64,000 bases of DNA from Clostridia bacterium (GTDB taxonomy: Bacteria; Bacillota; Clostridia; Oscillospirales; Acutalibacteraceae). The translations under genes were made by a program, and so were the position numbers. Below the pieces are notes generated by a model. The model searched no databases. It was not told the DNA's origin and saw only the letters and a list, made by a program, of their open reading frames with translations. Position 1 is the first letter of the stretch. Each line of letters opens with the position of its first letter. Positions 53,944 to 63,357 of this stretch are shown here, one piece after another. Location: the NCBI GenBank assembly GCA_024404025.1, contig JAKSQP010000002.1:1-64000 (forward strand). Direction: 5' to 3'.

Positions 53944-54867
53944 ATGATAAAAACAATTAAAGACGGCGTTTATCCGACAATGATAACCCCGTATACTGCC
54001 GACAACAAGGTTGATTATAATGCTGTTGAGCAGATTCTTGAATTCTATTCAGAGAAAAACTGTGACGGCATTTTTGCCATCTGCCAGTCAAGCGAGATTT
54101 TTTTCCTTTCGTTTGAAGAAAGACTTGAACTTCTCAAATTCATTATGAAGCATATTCCGAAGGGGATGAATGTTGTTGCTTCCGGTCATACCGCAGATGA
54201 CCTTGACAGACAGATTTATGAAGCAAACGCTTTCATTAATGAAGGTATCGACGCATACGTTTTCATTGCAAACCGTTTCGCAAAAGAGGACGAGGATGAC
54301 AGCGTATTTCTTAAGAATTACGAAAAGGCTGTTAATTCAATTCCCGAAATCGGTCTCGGTATTTATGAATGCCCCCATCCATATAAGAGAATTATGACTC
54401 CCGCAACTCTTCGTGAATGCGCTCTTGACGGAAAGATGAAGTTTCTCAAGGATACCTGCTGCAAAATTGACGATATAAAGGCAAAGCTTGCCGCCGTTGA
54501 CGGCCTTGGTCTTAAGATTTATAATGCAAACTCCGCAACTCTTCTTGAATCTCTTGAAGCAGGCTGCGCAGGCTATTCAGGTGTTATGGCAAACTTCCAT
54601 CCCGAAATTTATTCATGGCTCTGCAAAAACTTCAAAAATGAGCCCGAAAAGGCAAAAGAAGTTCAGGGCTTCCTTGCGTTTGCATCTCTTGCCGAATGCC
54701 AGCAGTATCCCGTCAACGCCAAATATCACATGAATCTTCTCGGACTCGACATAACGAATCTTTCAAGAGTCAGAGATGCTTCAAAATTCTCCGAAAGCAA
54801 CAGAAAAGAAATTGAAAATATGCTCGTTGCCGAAAAAACATTCAAAAAGTATTTCGGCATTGATTAA
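53944..54867 (+). CDS. DapA-superfamily aldolase, substrate unknown
   Basis: The 307-residue protein is a TIM-barrel class I aldolase of the dihydrodipicolinate synthase / N-acetylneuraminate lyase group. The predicted Schiff-base lysine lies in MKFLKDTCC and the catalytic tyrosine in GLGIYECPHP. The usual GTTGE/GSTGE substrate loop is replaced by ICQSSEIFF, which argues for a substrate other than pyruvate plus aspartate-semialdehyde. It heads the sugar-related cluster. Sialic acid cleavage is possible because a sialidase-fold protein lies downstream, but that is speculative. The ATG at 53944 is preceded by GAGGTG. Confidence 0.85.
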   Translation: MIKTIKDGVYPTMITPYTADNKVDYNAVEQILEFYSEKNCDGIFAICQSSEIFFLSFEERLELLKFIMKHIPKGMNVVASGHTADDLDRQIYEANAFINEGIDAYVFIANRFAKEDEDDSVFLKNYEKAVNSIPEIGLGIYECPHPYKRIMTPATLRECALDGKMKFLKDTCCKIDDIKAKLAAVDGLGLKIYNANSATLLESLEAGCAGYSGVMANFHPEIYSWLCKNFKNEPEKAKEVQGFLAFASLAECQQYPVNAKYHMNLLGLDITNLSRVRDASKFSESNRKEIENMLVAEKTFKKYFGID

Positions 54868-54967
54868 TTGAGTAAAAAAATAAAAACCTGTTTTATTTCG
54901 CTTTAAAACATTTATCTGCTTTGTTGTCCTCGTTCGCAATATGTAAATTATTACTCACTCGGTTAAT

Positions 54968-54991
54968 GTTACATTTTCTGACATTTGTAAC
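54968..54991 (+). promoter_or_regulatory. Inverted repeat upstream of the epimerase promoter
   Basis: GTTACA (54968-54973) and TGTAAC (54986-54991) form a symmetrical pair 18 bp apart, ending ten bases before the -35. The spacing fits a dimeric activator site. Confidence 0.35.
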
Positions 54992-55001
54992 GCATTTTTT
55001 G

Positions 55002-55030
55002 TTGATTTATCCTATTTATTATGATATTAT
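55002..55030 (+). promoter_or_regulatory. Promoter of the epimerase gene
   Basis: TTGATT (55002-55007), 17 bp, TATTAT (55025-55030) with extended TG. Confidence 0.6.
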
Positions 55031-55076
55031 TTTAATGTAATTCAAATATTACTAATTTATTTTGGAGGAATTGAAA

Positions 55077-56624
55077 ATGGCACAGAAAAAGACAGTGTTC
55101 CTTACAGGCGCTTCCGGAAATATGGGTTTCCACAGCTTCCAGGAATTCATGAAGCACAAGGATAAGTATAACCTTGTTGTTCTTCTTCGTGACAGCGAAA
55201 AGAACAGAAAGAAATTCAAAGATTATCTTAACCATCCTTCAGTTAAAATCGTTTGGGGTGATCTCAAAAAATACGAGGATGTTCTTAAGTGCGTAACCGG
55301 AGCAGACTATGTTCTCCATGTTGGCGGTATGGTTTCTCCCGCAGCAGACTATTATCCCACAAAGACGGTTGTTACCAACACAACAGCAGCAAGGAACATT
55401 GTTAATGCCGTTAAGGCTCAACCTGATCCCGATGCAATCAAGGTTGTTTATATCGGCACAGTTGCCGAAACGGGCGACAGAAATATGCCTATCCATTGGG
55501 CACGCACCGGCGACCCCGTTAAAATCAGCGTATATGACCACTATGCCTGCTCAAAGGTTCTTGCAGAAGAGATCTTTGCGGAATCAGGTCTTAAACATTG
55601 GGTTTCTCTTCGTCAGTCCGGCATTCTTTACGGTGAAATCCTTAAGAATATGGATCCTATTATGTTCCATGTCTGCATCAACGGTGTTCTTGAATGGGCA
55701 ACAGTTGAAGACTCCGCAAGACTTATGGTCAACGTTTGCGGCGACGATATTCCCGAAGAATTCTGGAGAAGATTCTATAACATCGGTTCAGGCGAAGAAT
55801 ACAGACTCACAAACTTTGAGTTTGAAGAGCTTCTTCTCGGAACTCTCGGAATCGGTTCTCCCAAAAAGCTCTTCCAGCCCAACTGGTTCATTACCCGCAA
55901 CTTCCACGGCCAGTGGTATTATGACGGCGATGAGCTTGAGAAGTATTGCCATTTCAGAGCAAACATCCCCGTTAAGGATTATTTCAACAATCTCCTTAAT
56001 ACAGTTGCTCCTTATTTCAAGCTTGCATTCCTTGCAAAGCCCTTCGCAGGTATCCTTAAAGAAACCTTTATGAAGAAGCTTGCCAACGAAGAGATCTACG
56101 GCACGCAGTGGTGGATTTCAAACAAGATCCCCGAAAGAATCACCTCCTATTTCGGAACTATGGAAGAATACAACGCAATTCCCACATCATGGGATAGCTA
56201 CAAGATCGAGCATCCTTCAAAGAAGAAAGATTCAAAGGATGTTATCATTCTTGACCATGGTTATGATGAGAGCAAAGCAGTTGAAGATATCACTCTTGAA
56301 GATCTTAAGAAGGCTGCTGCATTCAGAGGCGGCGAATGCCTTGCAACTGAAGAAGAATATGTTGATTTCTATACTCCCATTAAGTGGAAATGCGCAAGAG
56401 GTCATGAGTTCATGATGTCTGCAAACCTTGTTCTCAAGGGCGGTCACTGGTGCCCGCAGGAAATCCCCACCGATTGCGAAGGCAAGAAGTTCTATTGGGA
56501 TTATGACCACGAAGCTGAAATCAACCCGTTCTTTGCTCAGGTTTGGTATCCTCTTCACAGCAAGGATGAACACAATGTTTATACAGAAGCGATCTTCAAA
56601 GGTTTCGAGGGCTTCAAAAACTAA
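55077..56624 (+). CDS. NAD-dependent epimerase/dehydratase with C-terminal zinc-ribbon-like domain
   Basis: The first ~290 residues of this 515-residue protein form an extended short-chain dehydrogenase fold: GASGNMG binds the dinucleotide, and YACSK carries the catalytic Tyr and Lys. A linker region of about 130 residues follows, with hydrophobic and aromatic segments. Near residues 440-470 comes KWKCARGHEF...GGHWCPQ, a pattern like treble-clef zinc ribbons (WxCxxGH...WCPxC), although the last expected Cys is displaced. The substrate is probably a sugar or nucleotide sugar but is not known. The ribosome site is TTGGAGGAA. Codon use is strongly biased, which suggests high expression. Confidence 0.85.
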   Translation: MAQKKTVFLTGASGNMGFHSFQEFMKHKDKYNLVVLLRDSEKNRKKFKDYLNHPSVKIVWGDLKKYEDVLKCVTGADYVLHVGGMVSPAADYYPTKTVVTNTTAARNIVNAVKAQPDPDAIKVVYIGTVAETGDRNMPIHWARTGDPVKISVYDHYACSKVLAEEIFAESGLKHWVSLRQSGILYGEILKNMDPIMFHVCINGVLEWATVEDSARLMVNVCGDDIPEEFWRRFYNIGSGEEYRLTNFEFEELLLGTLGIGSPKKLFQPNWFITRNFHGQWYYDGDELEKYCHFRANIPVKDYFNNLLNTVAPYFKLAFLAKPFAGILKETFMKKLANEEIYGTQWWISNKIPERITSYFGTMEEYNAIPTSWDSYKIEHPSKKKDSKDVIILDHGYDESKAVEDITLEDLKKAAAFRGGECLATEEEYVDFYTPIKWKCARGHEFMMSANLVLKGGHWCPQEIPTDCEGKKFYWDYDHEAEINPFFAQVWYPLHSKDEHNVYTEAIFKGFEGFKN

Positions 56625-56638
56625 AAAATATTTTTTGA

Positions 56639-56668
56639 CGGAGAGCATTATGCTCTCCGTTTTTTTAT
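56639..56668 (+). terminator. Rho-independent terminator
   Basis: ACGGAGAGCAT / ATGCTCTCCGT (56639-56649 with 56651-56661) followed by seven T. Confidence 0.85.
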
Positions 56669-56727
56669 ATTGTAAAATAAATAATAATATGATAAAATAT
56701 AATATCTTGAAATTCAGGGGTGTTCTA

Positions 56728-58647
56728 ATGAAACACATTAAATATATTTTATCTTTATTTCTTGTTTTTACCGTTGTATTTTCAGCAGGATGCGGAATAA
56801 ACGAAATAAAAAACAATGAGCTTAAAATCGGCGTAAGCGGAATGAATGGCGCATTCAACCCGTTTTATGCAGAGTCAACCGCCGATAAGCAGATTTCCGG
56901 TCAGATTTATCAAACGATTCAAAGAAGAAATTCAAATAATAAAATGGTAAATTTCTGCGGAGATATTTCTTATGAAATTGACGGTGAAAAAGTAAAATAT
57001 ACCGTTTCAATCAACAAAAATCTTTATTTTTCCGACGGAAGCAATGTAACGATTGATGATGTTATTTTCTTTTATTATTTTATTTCGGACGCAACTTACG
57101 ACGGACCCTATAAGGATTTCTATCTCAATGATATTGCAGGCATAAAGGAATATTATTTTGACGATTCCGGTTACGGTTCAAACCTTCGTGCAATTGAAGA
57201 AAAGGTTATTTCTGAATATTCGCAGGCAGCGATTTCTCCTGAAAATCTTGAAAAATATCTTGTCGAATCAAATCTTGCGGAAAAATTCAGCGAAGAAAAA
57301 GCTCCTGACGGTCAGGAATGGAAAGCATATTTTGAAAAGAACGGTATGGCTGCGGAATTTGAAAAGCTCGGCAAAAAGGCAGAAGCATCTTCTCTTCTTG
57401 CTCTTTGCGCAAAAGCAGAAGCCAAAAACAATGCTCTGTCATATAATGCCGAAAACTGGTATAGAGAAAAGCTGAATAAAGAATATTTAGAAAAGAACTA
57501 TTCAAACGGCATCGGAGTAACAAAGATCAAAGGTATAAAGAAAATTAATGATTACACCTGCACCGTTCAGTTCAATTCACCGGATATAAATGCGGTTTCG
57601 GCTCTGAATGTTCCGATCATTTCAAAAGAGTTTTATTCTTCGCTCTATGTCAAAGGAATGACTTCAAAAGTCAAAGAATATTATGAGGCCGCTCCCGGAT
57701 GCGGACCTTATATCATAGAAGAATACAAAAACGGAAAAGCCGTTCTTTCCGCAAATAAGTATTATCCTGATGCCACGGAATTTAACAAGCTGTTATTTGT
57801 TGATTATTTCGGCAAAGAAGACAAGATGTATAAAGACGCAATTTCCGGAAAGATAGACATAACAACCGTTAAAGCTTCAACAGAAAGAATAAACGGCCTT
57901 TCGGGAAAAGAAGCGAAATATTTTATAACTTACGATGACGGATATTATTCTCTTTTCTTCAACTCAAAAAAGCTCAATGAATTTGAAAGAAAAGGTCTTT
58001 CGGGAATATGCGATTTGGACACGGCAGTTGAGCAAAGCTACGGAAAATATTATGCCGTTCCTCTTCGTCCGTTAAGCATAAGATTTGAAGAATATCCCGA
58101 AAAAATAACGGAGAAAAAATATTCTTCCCTTGACTTTACAAACTATCAGCTCAAAGGAACCCGGAAATTATCATCGCTCAATGCCTACTGCATCGATGAT
58201 TTTTCAAATGAACTGCTTGTAAGATTCGGCGAGATTCTTGCGAAAAAAAATATCAAGCTCAAAATTTTCAAAGTAAGCGCCGAAGAGCTCGAAGCAGCCG
58301 TCAGAAATTCAAAAGCGGATATATGGGTCGAAATGGTTTCGGACGGTCCGACCGGCAGCAAATATGATTATTATAATTCACTCGGAGCGAAAAACATATC
58401 CGGATTTATCAATCCCGACATTGATTCTCTGACGGATAAAATAAAAACCTCGGTGGGAATTTATGACCGTTCACAGCTTATTGAAAAATTACTTGAAATG
58501 ATTTCCGATCAGGCAATTGAACAGCCGGTATGTCAGCTTCAGAATGTTACGATTTATAACTTGAAATCAATATCCGAAACAAGCTTCGGCAGCAGCCACG
58601 ATCACGATGATTTCACATTTTTTATTTCAGAATTAAAAATGAATTGA
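56728..58647 (+). CDS. Solute-binding lipoprotein of ABC transporter family 5
   Basis: The 639-residue protein starts with a lipoprotein signal (VFSAGC, Cys22) and continues as a family 5 (oligopeptide/nickel-type) substrate-binding protein. The NELKIGVSGMNGAFNPFYAE start, the YFSDGSNVTIDDVIFFYYF segment and the late AKYFITYDDGYYSLFFNSKK are typical. An extra charged helical insertion lies around residues 155-260. No permease or ATPase genes are nearby, so it is an orphan that must pair with a transporter elsewhere or act as a sensor. The frame is open upstream; the ATG at 56728 is chosen because the lipobox follows. Confidence 0.88.
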   Translation: MKHIKYILSLFLVFTVVFSAGCGINEIKNNELKIGVSGMNGAFNPFYAESTADKQISGQIYQTIQRRNSNNKMVNFCGDISYEIDGEKVKYTVSINKNLYFSDGSNVTIDDVIFFYYFISDATYDGPYKDFYLNDIAGIKEYYFDDSGYGSNLRAIEEKVISEYSQAAISPENLEKYLVESNLAEKFSEEKAPDGQEWKAYFEKNGMAAEFEKLGKKAEASSLLALCAKAEAKNNALSYNAENWYREKLNKEYLEKNYSNGIGVTKIKGIKKINDYTCTVQFNSPDINAVSALNVPIISKEFYSSLYVKGMTSKVKEYYEAAPGCGPYIIEEYKNGKAVLSANKYYPDATEFNKLLFVDYFGKEDKMYKDAISGKIDITTVKASTERINGLSGKEAKYFITYDDGYYSLFFNSKKLNEFERKGLSGICDLDTAVEQSYGKYYAVPLRPLSIRFEEYPEKITEKKYSSLDFTNYQLKGTRKLSSLNAYCIDDFSNELLVRFGEILAKKNIKLKIFKVSAEELEAAVRNSKADIWVEMVSDGPTGSKYDYYNSLGAKNISGFINPDIDSLTDKIKTSVGIYDRSQLIEKLLEMISDQAIEQPVCQLQNVTIYNLKSISETSFGSSHDHDDFTFFISELKMN

Positions 58648-58658
58648 GGGGAACATAT

Positions 58659-60344
58659 ATGTCAATTCTTAACCGTGAAACCTTTGATAACGCATTGAGA
58701 TTTTTGAAAGACAAAGGAACGGATGTTTACAGAAAAGCATCCGATACCGTTAAAATAACCTATAATACAGGCGAAGAATACGGCAACAACGCCGCTCTGA
58801 CTCCTCCTATGGGTTGGTCAAGCTGGAATCTTTTCGGAAAAAACATCAACGAAAACCTGATTCTTGAAATTGCCGAGGCGGCAAAAAAGAGCGGACTTGC
58901 GGATTGCGGATATAAATATATTAATATTGATGACTGCTGGATGGCTCCGAAAAGAGATGAAAACGGCAGACTTTACGGCAACCCGGATTCTTTCCCCGGC
59001 GGTATGTCCGCTCTTGTTGAAAAAATCAACGCTCTCGGACTTAAAGCCGGTATTTATTCTTCAAACGGAACCCTGACCTGCGAAGCTCTTCCGGCAAGCC
59101 TCGGTCATGAAGCTGTTGATGCGGATACATTTGCCGAATGGGGATTTGAATATCTGAAATATGATTTCGGATATAATGTTCCCATTCCCTCTGCGGCTCC
59201 CGATATTGAAAAATTCACCGTTACCGATACAGATACGCATGCCGAAGCCTCTTACGACCTTTTTGATGCTTCTCTTTGCGGAAAGGCGTCTCTTATTCAG
59301 GACGGAGAAACGACCTATATGACCGGCCTTTCATCAAACAGAGGCAGTCTTGTTTTCTCGGGCGTTAACGCAGATGAAGAAAAGGAATATCTGTTGACCG
59401 TCTATTTCAGAAAAGAATCAAAAACATACAGATATTTTGAAATAAAGGTAAATAACTATTACAGATATAAAGTGAGAATCGCCCCGAATCAGCCTTTCGC
59501 CCGTGAAGGACTTATTCAGTTTAAAATCAGGCTTCTTTCCGGAGAAAATACATTACAATTTTATAATCCCGTCAGCTCGATTTTTGACAGCGCGGCAATT
59601 CAGTATTCCGACATGGGAAATGAGCTGAAAAGAGCTTCGAGAGAATGTGCCGAAAAGAACGGGACCGAAATAAAGCCCATCGTTTATTCAATCTGTGAAT
59701 GGGGCAAAAATCTTCCATGGAAATGGGGCAGGGGTGCCGGTAATCTTTGGAGAACAACTCCCGATATAAAGCCTCATTGGCTCTCGATTGCCGGGATTTA
59801 TGAGGTAAATGTTCTTCTTTCAAAATATGCTTCTGCCGGCGGATGGAATGATCCGGATATGCTTGAGGTCGGCAACGGAAAGCTTACATTTGAAGAAAAC
59901 AAAACGCATTTTACTCTCTGGTGTATGATGGCTTCTCCTCTGATTCTCGGCAACGATATAAGAAAATTCATTCTTCCGGACGGCAGCATTGACAAAGAAA
60001 ACGATGTTTATAAAATCATAACAAACAAAGATTTGATCGCCGTTGATCAGGATCCGCTCGGAATTCAATGCAGACGGTATAAAACAAACGGCGCAGAGGA
60101 TGTTCTTGTTAAGCCGCTTGAAAATGATGAAATTGCAATTTGTTTTTATAATAAAGCTCCGTCGCCGTCGAGAATGGATGCAAACATCCGTCAGATAGTG
60201 TGTGAATCATATATCAGAACGCCGATGGCGGATGAGTTTGAAGTTTTTGATCTTTGGACAAAAGAAACATTTTCAACTGAAGACAGTCTGACGGCTTCCG
60301 TTCCGTCTCATGGCGTTAAAGCATTCAGAATTAAGGTGAAATAA
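58659..60344 (+). CDS. GH27 alpha-galactosidase with inserted domain
   Basis: The 561-residue enzyme removes alpha-galactosyl residues. The barrel begins with LTPPMGWSSWNLFG. The nucleophile is D169 in YLKYDFGYN, where most relatives have a Cys after the Asp-x pair. The acid/base is predicted at D369 in LWRTTPDI, and the GGWNDPDML motif is also present. Between them, residues ~175-325 form an additional, beta-rich domain interrupting the barrel. There is no signal peptide. The start has GAGGGG upstream. The stop overlaps the next gene by one base. Confidence 0.88.
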   Translation: MSILNRETFDNALRFLKDKGTDVYRKASDTVKITYNTGEEYGNNAALTPPMGWSSWNLFGKNINENLILEIAEAAKKSGLADCGYKYINIDDCWMAPKRDENGRLYGNPDSFPGGMSALVEKINALGLKAGIYSSNGTLTCEALPASLGHEAVDADTFAEWGFEYLKYDFGYNVPIPSAAPDIEKFTVTDTDTHAEASYDLFDASLCGKASLIQDGETTYMTGLSSNRGSLVFSGVNADEEKEYLLTVYFRKESKTYRYFEIKVNNYYRYKVRIAPNQPFAREGLIQFKIRLLSGENTLQFYNPVSSIFDSAAIQYSDMGNELKRASRECAEKNGTEIKPIVYSICEWGKNLPWKWGRGAGNLWRTTPDIKPHWLSIAGIYEVNVLLSKYASAGGWNDPDMLEVGNGKLTFEENKTHFTLWCMMASPLILGNDIRKFILPDGSIDKENDVYKIITNKDLIAVDQDPLGIQCRRYKTNGAEDVLVKPLENDEIAICFYNKAPSPSRMDANIRQIVCESYIRTPMADEFEVFDLWTKETFSTEDSLTASVPSHGVKAFRIKVK

Positions 60345-61603
60345 TGGAAGAAAGATTTGATGAAAAATACTTTTTAAACGGCGCAGGGGATTATACGATT
60401 CCTCTTGTAAGGCTTGACATTATGCCGGAAAATACGCCCGAAGAGATGAAATATCTTTATGATTTGAGCGTTATTGATGATGAAACAGAATATCTCGGCC
60501 ATCCCGATTCGGTCCTTCTGAAAAATAACGATATTTTGACCGTTTATCCCTCAAACCACGGCAAAGGCGCATTAAGGACGAAAATCAGTCACGACAAAGG
60601 CGCAACATATAATGATAAGATCCGTAATCAGCCCGAATCATGGAAGAATTCAAGAGAAACTCCGACTGTTTACCGCCTTGAATTTTCCGACGGAACTCCC
60701 GATAAGCTTCTTCTTGTCTGCGGAAATCCCGATTGGAAAGACGGAGTGATTTCAACCGGCGGATTCAATTATTCGCTTTCGGATGATGAGGGGAAAACCT
60801 GGAGCGAATTTGAGCTTTGCTTCGGCAGAAATGAAGGATATGAATTTCTGACAATTGTTGCATTTGCTTCGCTTACAAGGCTCAAGGAAAACGGCAGATT
60901 CGTTGATAAATGGATGGGATTCTTCCATACGCCCGATTTTGTCAATTACAAGACAATTTTATCATTTGAAAACGGAAAGCCCGTATTCAGCGTTCCTGAG
61001 CCTTATTTTGCCGATTACAGAGAAATCGAAAAGGCTTCAAATATGTGCGAGGTCGAAGTGGTTCGTTCCGATTGCGGAAAAGGCGACGAGCTTTGCCTTA
61101 TCACCAGAAGCAACAGTAAACTTTATAATTCTCTGCTTTCTTTCTCAACCGATGAAGGAAAAACATGGTCAAAACCCGTTCTTGCACCGTCCGCTCTCAA
61201 TGGAGAACGCCATAAAGCCGATTATCTGCCTGACGGAAGACTTTTTATCACATTCAGGTCGATTGAGCGTGATAAAGAAAAGCTTTTGAAAAATGACCCT
61301 GACGGCAGCAGAAGCTGGTACAGCGAAGGCTGGATCGCATGGGTCGGAACTTATGATGATCTGAAAAACGGAAAAGAAGGTCAATACAGAATAAAGATCG
61401 CTCATACCTATCTTAATTTTCAGAACGAACCCGATATTCTTGCCGGCTCCGATGTCGGATATTGCGGAAATGTTGTTTTGGAAGGCGGAACGATCGTAAC
61501 TTCAACTTACGGTCAGTTCGGCGAAAGGAACGAAGACGGTACATATAAAACCTATGTTGTTTCGAAAAGAATAAGATTGAGCGACACGGATAAACTGATA
61601 TAA
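60344..61603 (+). CDS. Sialidase-fold protein with three Asp boxes
   Basis: The 419-residue protein shows three Asp boxes: SHDKGATY (82-89), SDDEGKTW (146-153) and STDEGKTW (268-275), the marks of the six-bladed sialidase propeller. The FRIP motif of true GH33 sialidases is not seen; the corresponding place may be LGHPDS at 51-56. It could be a sialidase or another exo-glycosidase with this fold. No signal peptide is present, so it would act inside the cell. It is translationally coupled to the alpha-galactosidase. Confidence 0.8.
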   Translation: MEERFDEKYFLNGAGDYTIPLVRLDIMPENTPEEMKYLYDLSVIDDETEYLGHPDSVLLKNNDILTVYPSNHGKGALRTKISHDKGATYNDKIRNQPESWKNSRETPTVYRLEFSDGTPDKLLLVCGNPDWKDGVISTGGFNYSLSDDEGKTWSEFELCFGRNEGYEFLTIVAFASLTRLKENGRFVDKWMGFFHTPDFVNYKTILSFENGKPVFSVPEPYFADYREIEKASNMCEVEVVRSDCGKGDELCLITRSNSKLYNSLLSFSTDEGKTWSKPVLAPSALNGERHKADYLPDGRLFITFRSIERDKEKLLKNDPDGSRSWYSEGWIAWVGTYDDLKNGKEGQYRIKIAHTYLNFQNEPDILAGSDVGYCGNVVLEGGTIVTSTYGQFGERNEDGTYKTYVVSKRIRLSDTDKLI

Positions 61604-61610
61604 AATAATA

Positions 61611-61650
61611 CAAGGCTGTGAAATGTTTAAGTTTCACAGCCTTGTTTTTT
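61611..61650. terminator. Bidirectional terminator
   Basis: A 13-bp stem CAAGGCTGTGAAA / TTTCACAGCCTTG (61611-61623 with 61632-61644) and a T-run. It lies between converging genes. Confidence 0.85.
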
Positions 61651-62932
61651 ACAGTATTACTCTCTGCGGAATGCCGCCGTTTTCTCTTGATTTATCGGCA
61701 AGAAAAACAACAAGATGACCTGCCAGGGAATCGTTTATGTCGGTGCAGGACGGCGTTGTTTTTTCATTACGGACATATTTGATAAAATCCTTCACAAGTT
61801 CCATATCTCCGCCGCCGTGAGAATCATTTCCGGCGGATAAATCAATAATCGTATCTGAATGTTCTTTTTCGGGAGATGGATCAATTTTTGAAAGAGTAAG
61901 CTTTCCGCTTTCGCATTCTCCGTAAATTTCGCCTTTTGTGCCTACGATATGAATTGTTCTTCTTCCGGAGCTTGCTCCGCCGACCATTGTGTGAACGCCC
62001 GCAGCGCCGCTCTGAAAGCTCACATGAACGGTCTGATGATCAACAACATTGTTATCGCTTTTGAACGCACAAACGCCGTAAGGGCTTGTCTTCAGCAATT
62101 CAAGCTTATCTTCGATCGTAGGATTTTCTTTGTTTTCAAGCCTATCCCAAACATAGAATGACCATCTATCCGGATGATCGAGATAAATTCTTTTTGCCGA
62201 ATAAAGGCATGAATCAACAAGAGGGCAGTCAACAACGCATCTTGTACCTGAGTTTTCCGGTGCATTTTCGGGAACAAATTGTTTGTTGCATCCGAAGCTT
62301 GAAACGAAAACCGGCTTATCGCTGCCCATAAGCCATGTCATAATGTCAATATCGTGGCAGCATTTTGCAAGAAGCATTGAGCTGTGGCATCGGTCAGAAT
62401 TATTCCATTTGCCCCTTACATGGCTTGTTGACATGTGATGATAACTAACATATTCATTTGTCTGAATTGTCAGAATGTCTCCGATTTCGCCGCCGGAAAT
62501 CAGCGATTTGATTTTCTGATAAAACGGTGCATAACGGAGAACGAAGCAAACCATAATCTTTCTGCCGTATCTGTTTGCTGTTTCGGTAAGAAGTCTTGCT
62601 TCTTCCTCCGTAACCGCAAATGGTTTTTCAAGGAGTATATCATAACCGGCTTTAAGAAGGGGGAGAGTTGTTGAAACATGGATATGGTCAAGCGTACCGT
62701 TTATCACCGCATCCGCAAATTTCGGAGCCTTTGCAAGTTCTTCGGCGTTTTCAAAACAATTTTCCGGGGAAATTGAAAATCTTTCTGCAATCGATTTTCT
62801 CCTATTTTCATCGGGATCTGCAACTCCGACAATTTTAAGCATATCGGGGTTTGTTTCCGAAAGGCGTGAATATGTTATGCTTCTGTGTCCGCCGCCGACT
62901 ATAACAGCAGTAACGGGATTATTTGCATTCAT
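61649..62932 (-). CDS. Gfo/Idh/MocA-family oxidoreductase
   Basis: The 427-residue protein has an N-terminal Rossmann fold (IVGGGHRS, VGVADPDENRRKS) and the EKPFAVTEEEA motif of the family, which oxidises or epimerises sugars and sugar alcohols using bound NAD(P). The C-terminal domain contains a Cys-rich stretch (CVVDCPLVDSCLYSAKR) that might bind a metal and is not general in the family. The substrate is unknown, but it faces the glycoside hydrolase genes and may process their products. Confidence 0.9.
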   Translation of the reverse strand: MNANNPVTAVIVGGGHRSITYSRLSETNPDMLKIVGVADPDENRRKSIAERFSISPENCFENAEELAKAPKFADAVINGTLDHIHVSTTLPLLKAGYDILLEKPFAVTEEEARLLTETANRYGRKIMVCFVLRYAPFYQKIKSLISGGEIGDILTIQTNEYVSYHHMSTSHVRGKWNNSDRCHSSMLLAKCCHDIDIMTWLMGSDKPVFVSSFGCNKQFVPENAPENSGTRCVVDCPLVDSCLYSAKRIYLDHPDRWSFYVWDRLENKENPTIEDKLELLKTSPYGVCAFKSDNNVVDHQTVHVSFQSGAAGVHTMVGGASSGRRTIHIVGTKGEIYGECESGKLTLSKIDPSPEKEHSDTIIDLSAGNDSHGGGDMELVKDFIKYVRNEKTTPSCTDINDSLAGHLVVFLADKSRENGGIPQRVIL

Positions 62933-63090
62933 AATAATTTTCTCGATTCTTTAAGCAAAAGTGAGCCGAACTAAATATGATTTGACGACACCTTTTTGCC
63001 GATATTTCGTTAAAAATGCTCGGAATACACAAAGTGTTCCTGCGCTTTTCGCCGAATGAGGGCGATGAAGCGGATAACCGCTTTAAAGTG
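62933..63090. other. Intergenic stretch with short palindromes, no gene seen
   Basis: This stretch contains small inverted repeats, such as AAGCGG-ATAA-CCGCTT (63069-63084) and an imperfect GGAATAC / GTGTTCC pair (63024-63042), but no convincing gene. Confidence 0.4.
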
Positions 63091-63119
63091 AAAGAAAAAG
63101 CGCCGCAGAAATGCAGCGC
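63091..63119 (-). terminator. Terminator of the YdbC-like gene
   Basis: On the minus strand GCGCTGC / GCGGCGC (63119-63113 with 63106-63100, one G-T pair) is followed by a T-rich tract. Confidence 0.65.
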
Positions 63120-63138
63120 AGAGAAAGCGAATGAATAA

Positions 63139-63357
63139 TTATTTGAGAGCTTTAACAGCTTCTTTAAGAGCAGCCATTTCTTCCTGGCTGAGGGTAACGC
63201 CCTTACCCATCTTCTCATGCTCGGGAGCCCATTCTCTGATATCAAACTTGGGCTCTCTGCCGTTCCAGCTGATGAGATTGAGTTCTTTTGTCCAACCCTT
63301 GGGATTTTCTGAAAGAACTGCAACGGACTCAACGATTTCATAAGTAAACTCAGGCAT
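63139..63357 (-). CDS. YdbC/PC4-like single-stranded DNA-binding protein
   Basis: The 72-residue protein matches the YdbC family, bacterial relatives of the eukaryotic coactivator PC4. Features are KGWTKELNLISWNGREPKFDI and the closing EHEKMGKGVTLSQEEMAAL helix. The Lactococcus member binds single-stranded nucleic acid. The ATG at 63357 has AAGGAG upstream. It is transcribed alone from its own promoter. Confidence 0.88.
   Translation of the reverse strand: MPEFTYEIVESVAVLSENPKGWTKELNLISWNGREPKFDIREWAPEHEKMGKGVTLSQEEMAALKEAVKALK

Noticed and set aside
55309..56073. Plus-strand open frame of 254 codons inside the epimerase gene
   Set aside because: It is in another frame of a strongly biased coding region and its product has low-complexity, unnatural composition.
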